DNA from: an uncultured Clostridium sp.
GTDB lineage: Bacteria; Bacillota; Clostridia; Lachnospirales; Lachnospiraceae
Assembly: GCA_900551135.1 (NCBI GenBank)
Contig: URUX01000105.1
Location: forward strand, 1 to 8,852
Reading direction: 5' to 3'
DNA length: 8,852 nucleotides
The position numbers were made by a program, and so were the translations under genes. The notes under the pieces are model-generated. The model was not told where the DNA came from. It ran no database searches and was given only the letters and a program-made list of their open reading frames with translations. This document shows positions 1 through 6,414 of the stretch, one piece after another; within the stretch, counting starts at the first letter, position 1, and every line of letters begins with the position of its first letter.

Positions 1-909
1 TGCCCGCCACTGTCAGATCAGTGAGCTGGCAGCCATGTTAAGCTTTTGCGGAAGAGTCCAGATTTCGGAAAATAACCGCTATCGCATAAAAATTCACACA
101 GAAAATGGAGCAGTTGCAAGAAAGTGCTTTACATTATTGAAAAAAACATTTAATATAGGAGCGGATGTTTCAATCCGGAGAAACGCTTTCCAAAAAAAAA
201 GTCATACTTATACAATTGCGGTCCAGGAACATCAGGATGCCCTGAAAGTGCTTCAGGCCACCAGGCTTTTACAGGAGGACGGAGAAATAGGGGATTCTCT
301 CTCTCTGGTAAATAATGTGATTTTAATGCCTGCTGCCGCAGAAGTTTTATCAGAGGGGCGTTTCTTGCTGCTGGTTCCATTAGTGACCCGGAAAAGTTTT
401 ACCATTTTGAGATTGTCTGTCCCAGTCCGGACAGAGCCAAACAGGTTCAGGAGATTATCAGAACGTTTGGAATAGATGCCAAAATGGTGACCCGCAAGAA
501 GTATTTTGTAGTATACATCAAGGAAGGCAGCCAGATTGTGATGGAGGCACCCATCGCTTTGATGGAACTGGAAAATATCCGGATTGTCAGAGGGATGCGG
601 GGACAGGTGAACCGGCAGGTCAACTGCGAGACTGCCAACATTAACAAGACGGTATCTGCTGCCGTAAGACAGATGGAAGATATCGTTTATATACGAGATA
701 CGATAGGACTTCATCAGCTTCCGAAAAATTTGGAGGAGATTGCCTCGCTGCGCCTGGCAAGACCCGATGCAAGTTTAAAAGAGCTAGGAGAAGCTCTGGA
801 CAATCCCGTAGGCAAGTCCGGTGTTAATCACCGGCTTAGAAAGCTGGGTGCCATTGCCCAGGAGCTGAGGGAAAATGCTGTAAATGGGACAGAAAAAACG
901 CTGTCTTGA
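1..909 (+). pseudogene. whiA: WhiA family DNA-binding protein, 5' end outside the window, disrupted by a frameshift
   Basis: WhiA joins a LAGLIDADG homing-endonuclease-like fold to a C-terminal helix-turn-helix. It acts as a transcription regulator of sporulation in actinomycetes and affects cell division in Bacillus. The reading frame enters from outside the window at base 2 (residues ARHCQISELAAMLSFCGRV) and stays typical of the family up to VNNVIL near base 325. The continuation, CCRRSFIRGAFLAAGS, lies in the -1 frame and runs to the TGA at 907-909. In the first frame translation would stop at 473-475. In the second frame a TAA at 313 blocks any upstream extension. One base (or four) appears lost around 318-328. 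A second lesion seems to remove about five residues between Val (538-540) and Met (541-543). The C-terminal part with NCETANINKT (about 625-655) and KSGVNHRLRKL (814-846) is intact. The ATG at 35 is internal. A sequencing or assembly error is a real alternative to a true pseudogene. The family call is firm; true inactivity is not. Confidence 0.8.
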
Positions 910-928
910 AGAAATGAGGAGGAAAATT

Positions 929-1183
929 ATGGTAAGAAAGACAATTACGGTTCAGTTGACTGCTGGTCTGGAAGCCAGACCAATTGCAATGCTTGTGCAG
1001 GTAGCGAGTCAGTATGACAGTAAGATCTATGTGGAGACAGGTACAAAACGGGTGAATGCAAAGAGCATTATGGGGATGATGACGTTGGGAATATCTGTGG
1101 GCGAGGAAGTGACCGTAACTGCTGACGGAGCAGATGAGGAGAAAGCAATCGCCGAAATTGAAGCATATTTAAGTGATAAATAA
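929..1183 (+). CDS. HPr-family protein lacking His15 (Crh-like)
   Basis: This 84-residue protein has the HPr fold of the phosphotransferase system. In normal HPr, His15 within GLHARP receives phosphate from Enzyme I, and Ser46 is phosphorylated by HPr kinase to signal carbon status to CcpA. Here residues 13-18 read GLEARP, so Glu replaces His15 while Arg17 and Pro18 remain. Ser46 is kept inside NAKSIMGMM (residues 43-51). This pattern resembles Bacillus Crh, which has Gln15 and serves regulation, not sugar transport. The start at 929 is set by GAGGAGG (916-922) six bases upstream; an in-frame ATG at 884 lies inside whiA and lacks such a site. The gene begins 19 bases after whiA and ends before a strong terminator, so the two probably share a transcript. 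The HPr fold is firm; the Crh-like role is inferred, and the protein may be annotated simply as an HPr-family phosphocarrier. Confidence 0.93.
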   Translation: MVRKTITVQLTAGLEARPIAMLVQVASQYDSKIYVETGTKRVNAKSIMGMMTLGISVGEEVTVTADGADEEKAIAEIEAYLSDK

Positions 1184-1212
1184 CAGCGTCCAGAGTGAAA
1201 CAATTATGATTT

Positions 1213-1244
1213 GCGACCGGCTTTTTATGCCGGTCGTACTTTTT
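1213..1244 (+). terminator. Rho-independent terminator after the HPr-like gene
   Basis: An 8-bp perfect GC-rich stem (CGACCGGC at 1214-1221 with GCCGGTCG at 1229-1236) can be lengthened by a G-T pair (1213/1237). It encloses a 7-base T-rich loop and is followed by a run of five T at 1240-1244. It ends the whiA/HPr transcript just 30 bases before the dnaE start. Confidence 0.9.
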
Positions 1245-1273
1245 ACTCGAAACAGTGATTACGGGAGAAGAAA

Positions 1274-4200
1274 ATGGCTTTTACACATTTGCACGTCCAT
1301 ACAGAGTACAGTCTGCTGGACGGTTCCAGTAAAATTAGAGAATTGGCTGCCAGGGCGAAAGAACTGGGGATGGACAGTCTGGCAATTACGGATCACGGCG
1401 TTATGTATGGCGTCATCGATTTTTACCGGGCCTGCAGGGAAGAGGGAATCAAACCGATTATTGGCTGTGAGATTTATGTATCTCCTGGTTCCAGATTTGA
1501 CAGGGAGACGGTAAACGGTGAGGATCGGTATTACCATCTGGTTTTGTTAGCAGAAAACAACCAGGGGTATCAGAATCTGATGAAAATTGTATCCAAAGGG
1601 TTTGTGGAAGGTTTTTATTATAAACCCAGAGTAGATTATGAAGTGCTGGAGCAGTACCATGAAGGCATTATTGCCACAAGCGCCTGTCTGGCAGGAGAAA
1701 TTCCCAGGTATCTGATGAGGGGAATGTACGAAGAAGCCAGGCGGTCAGCCCTTCATTATCAGGAAATTTTCGGGAAAAACAACTTTTTCTTAGAACTTCA
1801 GGATCATGGAATACCGGCGCAAAAACAGGTCAATCAGGGGATTCTCAGATTATCCAAAGAACTGGGAATCGATTTGGTAGCCAGCAATGACAGTCATTAT
1901 ACCTTAAAAGAAGATTGGAAAGCCCATGATATTCTGCTGTGTATCCAGACTGGCAAAAAGGTGACAGATGAAAACCGGATGCGGTATGAGGCGGAAAAGT
2001 TCTATTTAAAGTCAGAAGACGAGATGAGGGAACTGTTTCCCTATGCGCCGGAAGCCCTGGATAATACTCATAAAATTGCAGAAAGATGCAATGTGGAAAT
2101 CGAATTTGGTGTCACAAAGCTGCCAAAGTACCAGGTGCCGGAAGGATATGATTCCTGGAGTTATTTAAATCATCTCTGTGAGGAAGGGTTTGCCAGACGG
2201 TATCCGGAGGATGATGGAACCCTTCACGACCGGATGGTATATGAACTGGATACCATTCACACCATGGGGTATGTAGACTACTTTCTGATTGTATGGGACT
2301 TTATTCACTTTGCCAAATCCCACGGTATCAGCGTAGGGCCTGGGCGGGGATCTGCTGCCGGAAGTGTCGTTTCCTACGCGCTGGCCATTACCAATATTGA
2401 TCCTATCCGGTATAATCTGCTGTTTGAGCGATTTTTAAATCCGGAGAGAGTATCCATGCCGGATATTGATATCGACTTCTGTTATGAACGGCGCCAGGAA
2501 GTCATTGATTATGTGGTGGAAAAATATGGAAAAGATCAGGTAGCCCAGATTGTAACCTTTGGTACTCTGGCTGCAAAAGGTGTAGTCAGAGATGTAGGAA
2601 GGGTGCTGGATCTGCCATATGCCCAGTGCGATGCCATAGCAAAAATGATCCCAGGGGATTTGGGCATGACCCTGGAAAAGGCCTTGAAAACCAGTCCGGA
2701 TCTGCGGGATGCTTACAAGAGTGACGATCAGGTTAAGTATCTTATTGATATGGCAATGAGGCTGGAAGGTCTTCCCCGTCACACCTCCATGCATGCTGCC
2801 GGGGTCGTTATCAGCCGGACCAGTGTAGACGAATACGTGCCTTTATCCAGAGCGGCAGACGGCACCATTACCACCCAGTTTACCATGACCACACTGGAAG
2901 AACTGGGACTTTTAAAAATGGACTTTTTAGGTCTCAGAACGCTGACTGTAATCCAGAATGCCTGCGATCAGGTAGAGAAAAACCGGGGAATCCATATTGA
3001 TATAGACAAGATTGATTACGATGACAAACGGGTTTTGGAATCCATCGGAACCGGACGGACAGACGGTGTATTTCAGGTGGAAAGTTCTGGTATGAAAAGC
3101 TTTATGAAGGAGTTAAAGCCAGGCAGCCTGGAAGATATTATTGCGGGAATTTCCCTGTACCGTCCAGGGCCTATGGACTTTATTCCCAAATATTTAAAAG
3201 GAAAAAACAATCCGGAGACCATTACCTACGACTGTCCTCAGCTGGAGCATATTTTAAGCCCTACTTACGGCTGCATTGTCTACCAGGAGCAGGTTATGCA
3301 GATTGTACGGGATCTGGCCGGATATACCCTGGGACGAAGCGATTTGGTCCGCAGGGCCATGGCGAAAAAGAAAGCCGCAGTCATGGAAAAGGAGAGGCAG
3401 AATTTCGTTTACGGCAATCCGGAAGAAGGAGTAAAGGGCTGCGTTGCCAATGGGATTGATGAGAAGATAGCCAATCACATCTATGATGAAATGATTGATT
3501 TTGCAAAGTATGCTTTTAATAAGTCTCATGCGGCTGCTTATGCCGTGGTATCCTATCAGACCGCCTATTTAAAATATTATTATCCGGCAGAGTTTATGGC
3601 AGCGCTGATGACTTCTGTCATGGACAACCTGACAAAGCTTTCCGAATATATTATTACCTGCAGGCAGATGGGACTAGCCATACTGCCTCCTGACATCAAT
3701 GCAGGAGAAAGCGGATTTTCCGTAGACGGGGGAGGGATTCGGTACGGTCTGTCTGCGATTAAGAGCATAGGAAAGTCTGTAGTAGAGGCAATTGTAGAAG
3801 AGCGGGAGTCCAATGGACAGTTCCGATCTCTGGAAGATTTTGTAGAACGGATGAGCAATAAAGAGGTCAATAAGCGGACGATGGAAAACTTTATCCGTTC
3901 CGGTGCCTTGGACTGCCTTCCGGGAAACAGGCGCCAGAAAATTTTAGTGGCGCCGGAGATTATTGACAATAAAAACCGGGAAAAGAAAAATTCCATGGCA
4001 GGACAGCTGAGTCTGTTTGATTTTGCAGGGGAAGAAGAAAAGTCGGATTTTCAGGTTACCTTTCCAAATGTAGAGGAATTTACCAAGGAAGATATTCTGG
4101 CAGGCGAAAAAGAAACTCTGGGGATCTACATCAGCGGGCATCCCTTAGAGGCTTATATCAAAAGTCTTCAGGATAATACAACAGCCTCTGCCATTGATTT

Positions 4201-4744
4201 TGTGGTGGATGAAGAAACCAATCTGGCTTCTCTTTCCGATGGCCAGCATGTGACCATAGGAGGCATGATTACGGATAAAACCGTGAAGACTACTAAAACG
4301 GGCAAGATGATGGCTTTTCTTACGGTAGAAGATCTGACCGGTTCAGTAGAAGTTCTGGTGTTTCCTAAAATTTATGAGTCCCAGCGAGAACTTTTTGTGG
4401 AGGACGCCAAGCTGTTCATTCAGGGAAGAGTATCCCTGGGAGAAGAACCCGCTGGAAAACTGATATTGGAAAAAGCCATTCCCTTTTCCAGGCTTCCCAG
4501 AGAACTGTGGATCAAGTTTGCAGACATGGAAGCTTACCACAATGGGGAACAGAAGCTGCTGGATGCATTGTCCCAGTCAGAAGGCGGCGATTCGGTTGTG
4601 ATTTATCTGGAAAAAGAGCATGCGAAAAAAGTGATGCCTCCCAACTGGAGAGTAGAGATCGGGAAAGAACTGACAGATCGGCTGTCGGGATACTTTGGAG
4701 AAGATAATGTGCGGATTGTAGAAAAAAAGCTGGGAAAATTCTGA
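1274..4744 (+). CDS. dnaE: DNA polymerase III subunit alpha (DnaE)
   Basis: This 1156-residue protein is the DnaE-type replicative polymerase that extends DNA and primers at the fork; low-GC Firmicutes usually carry it alongside PolC. The N-terminal PHP domain opens with HLHVHTEYS (residues 5-13) and ITDHG (Asp40, His41). Its metal-binding residues look complete, unlike in E. coli, so metal-dependent activity of this domain is plausible but only inferred. The polymerase core has GPGRGSAAGS near residue 355, the catalytic pair Asp399 and Asp401 in MPDIDIDF, and the third Asp550 in KMDFLGL. A helix-hairpin-helix lies around 825-845. A probable beta-clamp binding motif QLSLF sits at 911-915, and an OB-fold covers about 990-1075. 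Length and motif order match a full, undamaged family member. GGGAG at 1263-1267, six bases ahead, fixes the start. No clear promoter is visible between the preceding terminator and this gene. pfkA follows after about 210 bases; dnaE and pfkA also lie close together in Bacillus subtilis. Confidence 0.98.
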   Translation: MAFTHLHVHTEYSLLDGSSKIRELAARAKELGMDSLAITDHGVMYGVIDFYRACREEGIKPIIGCEIYVSPGSRFDRETVNGEDRYYHLVLLAENNQGYQNLMKIVSKGFVEGFYYKPRVDYEVLEQYHEGIIATSACLAGEIPRYLMRGMYEEARRSALHYQEIFGKNNFFLELQDHGIPAQKQVNQGILRLSKELGIDLVASNDSHYTLKEDWKAHDILLCIQTGKKVTDENRMRYEAEKFYLKSEDEMRELFPYAPEALDNTHKIAERCNVEIEFGVTKLPKYQVPEGYDSWSYLNHLCEEGFARRYPEDDGTLHDRMVYELDTIHTMGYVDYFLIVWDFIHFAKSHGISVGPGRGSAAGSVVSYALAITNIDPIRYNLLFERFLNPERVSMPDIDIDFCYERRQEVIDYVVEKYGKDQVAQIVTFGTLAAKGVVRDVGRVLDLPYAQCDAIAKMIPGDLGMTLEKALKTSPDLRDAYKSDDQVKYLIDMAMRLEGLPRHTSMHAAGVVISRTSVDEYVPLSRAADGTITTQFTMTTLEELGLLKMDFLGLRTLTVIQNACDQVEKNRGIHIDIDKIDYDDKRVLESIGTGRTDGVFQVESSGMKSFMKELKPGSLEDIIAGISLYRPGPMDFIPKYLKGKNNPETITYDCPQLEHILSPTYGCIVYQEQVMQIVRDLAGYTLGRSDLVRRAMAKKKAAVMEKERQNFVYGNPEEGVKGCVANGIDEKIANHIYDEMIDFAKYAFNKSHAAAYAVVSYQTAYLKYYYPAEFMAALMTSVMDNLTKLSEYIITCRQMGLAILPPDINAGESGFSVDGGGIRYGLSAIKSIGKSVVEAIVEERESNGQFRSLEDFVERMSNKEVNKRTMENFIRSGALDCLPGNRRQKILVAPEIIDNKNREKKNSMAGQLSLFDFAGEEEKSDFQVTFPNVEEFTKEDILAGEKETLGIYISGHPLEAYIKSLQDNTTASAIDFVVDEETNLASLSDGQHVTIGGMITDKTVKTTKTGKMMAFLTVEDLTGSVEVLVFPKIYESQRELFVEDAKLFIQGRVSLGEEPAGKLILEKAIPFSRLPRELWIKFADMEAYHNGEQKLLDALSQSEGGDSVVIYLEKEHAKKVMPPNWRVEIGKELTDRLSGYFGEDNVRIVEKKLGKF

Positions 4745-4761
4745 AAAAGCCGGAATAGCTA

Positions 4762-4849
4762 AGGGGGCAGCACCCTGTTTTATGCAGATTTTTTCACCAT
4801 TCTGGAGAGACGCGAAAATTTCCTGCGGATAGGACTTGCTAAACAGGGT
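4762..4849 (+). other. Structured dnaE-pfkA intergenic segment with alternative hairpins
   Basis: A 9-bp perfect inverted repeat pairs ACCCTGTTT (4772-4780) with AAACAGGGT (4841-4849). Within it, GCAG (4784-4787) can pair with CTGC (4823-4826), and TTTTC (4791-4795) with GAAAA (4814-4818). The left arm can instead form a small local hairpin, AGGG (4762-4765) with CCCT (4773-4776), followed by GTTTTATG. That could be a weak terminator for dnaE. The two folds exclude each other. The right arm lies in the spacer of the predicted pfkA promoter. The pairings are seen in the sequence; any role is inferred. Confidence 0.5.
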
Positions 4850-4864
4850 AAAATGCTTTAGAAT
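4836..4864 (+). promoter_or_regulatory. Probable sigma-A promoter of pfkA
   Basis: TTGCTA (4836-4841, four of six matches to the -35 consensus) and TAGAAT (4859-4864, five of six matches to the -10 consensus) are separated by the ideal 17 bases. Transcription would begin near 4871, giving a leader of about 85 bases before the pfkA start codon. Confidence 0.6.
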
Positions 4865-4954
4865 ATGTGATGTATGGAAAAAAATACTTTTTAAATGGAT
4901 AAATGTTCTAATTATCTGAAAGAACTATCTCGCAGAGAGGGAGGCATATTTTTT

Positions 4955-5929
4955 ATGGCTAAAAAAGTAAAAACCATTGGCGTACTGACCAGCGGAGGCG
5001 ATGCACCTGGAATGAATGCGGCGATTCGTGCAGTTGTAAGAACTGCAATCCACGAGGGCTTAAAGGTAAAAGGCATTATGAGAGGATATGCAGGCCTTCT
5101 TCAGGAAGAAATTGTAGATATGGACAGTACCAGTGTTTCCGATATTATCCACCGTGGCGGTACGATTTTATATACGGCCCGCTGTCAGGAGTTTACAACC
5201 AAAGAAGGCCAGGAACTGGGAGCTGAGATTTGCCACAGACATGGCATTGACGGTATTGTAGTTATTGGCGGAGACGGTTCTTACCGCGGAGCAGGAAAAC
5301 TTGCCGCATTGGGAATCAACACCATAGGCGTTCCGGGAACCATTGACTTGGACATTGCGTGCAGCGAATATACCATCGGTTTTGATACCGCAGTCAATAC
5401 TGCAATGGAGGCAATTGACAAGGTAAGAGATACGTCTACCTCCCATGAGCGATGCAGCATTATCGAGGTAATGGGACGCCGCGCAGGCTACATTGCTTTG
5501 TGGTGCGGATATGCCAACGGTGCTGAGGAAGTACTTTTGCCAGAGCGTTACGACGGAGATGAGCAGGCGATTATCAACCGGATTATTGATAACCGGAAAC
5601 GCGGCAAGAAGCACAACATTATTATTAATGCAGAGGGCATCGGACATTCTGCATCCATGGCCCGCCGAATTGAGGCAGCTACCGGTATTGAGACCCGGGC
5701 TACCATTTTGGGACACATGCAGCGAGGCGGAAGTCCGACCTGTAAGGACCGGGTATATGCTTCTATTATGGGCGCAAAAGCAGCCCTGCTGTTAGCAGCA
5801 GGCAAGAGCAACCGGGTTGTGGCATATCAAAACGGCCAGTACGTAGATGTAGACATTCAGGAAGCTCTGAATATGAAAAAGGACATTCCAGAGGATCAGT
5901 ACGAGATCTGTAAGATGCTGATAAGATAA
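4955..5929 (+). CDS. pfkA: ATP-dependent 6-phosphofructokinase (PfkA)
   Basis: This 324-residue enzyme phosphorylates fructose 6-phosphate to fructose 1,6-bisphosphate, the committed step of glycolysis, as a cytosolic tetramer. The nucleotide-binding start is SGGDAPGMN (residues 13-21). IGGDGS carries Gly108 and VPGTID carries Gly128, equivalent to E. coli Gly104 and Gly124. Glycines at both places indicate ATP, not pyrophosphate, as phosphate donor. The catalytic base is Asp131 in GTIDLD, with Asp133 beside it. Leu132 replaces the usual Asn of GTIDND, a variation I recall in clostridial enzymes. Effector-site arginines 25 and 29 and the GHMQRGGSP substrate-binding loop are present, so the usual allosteric control is plausible. 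The start at 4955 is preferred because GAGGGAGG (4937-4944) precedes it and the protein then begins at the family's normal place. An in-frame ATG at 4895 would add 20 unrelated residues and has no ribosome binding site. Confidence 0.97.
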   Translation: MAKKVKTIGVLTSGGDAPGMNAAIRAVVRTAIHEGLKVKGIMRGYAGLLQEEIVDMDSTSVSDIIHRGGTILYTARCQEFTTKEGQELGAEICHRHGIDGIVVIGGDGSYRGAGKLAALGINTIGVPGTIDLDIACSEYTIGFDTAVNTAMEAIDKVRDTSTSHERCSIIEVMGRRAGYIALWCGYANGAEEVLLPERYDGDEQAIINRIIDNRKRGKKHNIIINAEGIGHSASMARRIEAATGIETRATILGHMQRGGSPTCKDRVYASIMGAKAALLLAAGKSNRVVAYQNGQYVDVDIQEALNMKKDIPEDQYEICKMLIR

Positions 5930-5938
5930 ATAAGAAAT

Positions 5939-6016
5939 CGGCAGGGGGCTGCCGCATGATGAAGAGGGGATAGAACAGGAAATCCCGCCGTCATTCTGCG
6001 ACAGCCCTTTCCCTGT
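5939..6016 (+). other. Long imperfect hairpin downstream of pfkA
   Basis: Almost the whole pfkA to hypothetical-gene spacer folds on itself. From outside in: CAGGG (5942-5946) with CCCTG (6011-6015); GGCTG (5947-5951) with CAGCC (6002-6006), with a four-base bulge on the right arm; CGCA (5953-5956) with TGCG (5997-6000); GATGA (5958-5962) with TCATT (5991-5995) including one G-T pair; GGGAT (5967-5971) with ATCCC (5982-5986). A competing local hairpin is CGGCAG (5939-5944) with CTGCCG (5949-5954). No T-tract follows, so it is not a standard terminator. It may be an RNA stability or processing element, or a relic of a dispersed palindromic repeat. Confidence 0.55.
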
Positions 6017-6045
6017 AAGAATCTTAGACAGAAAGGATTCCATAT

Positions 6046-6414
6046 ATGGAAGGACAACAATCAGTGGTGCTCTGCGGAGCCAATTCCTATGAGCAAAAGT
6101 ATTATTTTAACAAGGATTTTTCTTCCCTGCCGGAAGGAATACAAAAAGAACTCCATGTGATGTGCGTACTGTTTACGGAAGATGTAGGAGGCGTACTGAC
6201 GCTGGAATTTGATGAAACAGGCAGTCTGAAATTTAAGGTATCCGTAGACGATAATGATTATCTGTTTGACGAGATTGGAAGCGGCCTGAAAATCAGGCAG
6301 TATCAGCGGGAAAAGAGAGAACTGTTAGAATCCCTGGAACTGTACTATCAGGTCAAATTTTTAGGCCTCTCTCTGGAAGCCATTGAAGAAGCCAGAAGGA
6401 GTGAGGATGACTAG
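6046..6414 (+). CDS. Small acidic hypothetical protein (probably DUF6145 family)
   Basis: This 122-residue protein has no signal peptide or membrane segment, so it is probably cytosolic. It has an N-terminal mixed region (residues 5-35, CGANSYEQKYYFN), a central hydrophobic and acidic stretch containing VMCVLFTEDVGGVLTLEFDE (about 38-57), and a charged helical C-terminus rich in Glu, Lys and Arg (80-122). The function is unknown. From memory it resembles a family found mainly in Lachnospiraceae and named DUF6145; I could not search to confirm. GAAAGGA (6031-6037) lies eight bases before the ATG. Its stop overlaps the dusB start by eight bases, so the two are very likely translationally coupled. 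That hints at, but does not prove, a link with tRNA modification. Confidence 0.85.
   Translation: MEGQQSVVLCGANSYEQKYYFNKDFSSLPEGIQKELHVMCVLFTEDVGGVLTLEFDETGSLKFKVSVDDNDYLFDEIGSGLKIRQYQREKRELLESLELYYQVKFLGLSLEAIEEARRSEDD

Noticed and set aside
318..330. Programmed -1 frameshift to join the two whiA frames
   Set aside because: The direction fits, but the local GATTTTA does not form a proper slippery heptamer in the incoming frame, no stimulatory element was recognised, and frameshifting is not known for whiA. A deletion or sequencing error is simpler.
35..475. Stand-alone 146-residue gene starting at ATG 35
   Set aside because: The frame is open back to the window edge with family-typical WhiA residues, and the last 49 residues are out-of-frame noise after the frameshift.
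253..714. Minus-strand open frame of 153 codons opposite whiA
   Set aside because: It is a shadow of the whiA coding strand with no recognisable protein family.
884..931. Earlier start for the HPr-like gene at ATG 884
   Set aside because: The added residues precede the normal HPr N-terminus and overlap whiA, while 929 has an ideal ribosome binding site and puts the key residues at positions 15 and 46.
4868..4893. Hairpin with T-run in the pfkA leader (GTAT...ATAC followed by TTTTT)
   Set aside because: The stem has only four A/T-rich pairs, too weak to support a terminator or attenuator call.
5168..5716. Minus-strand open frame of 182 codons opposite pfkA
   Set aside because: The + strand encodes a complete and well-conserved PfkA here; the reverse frame has no family features.
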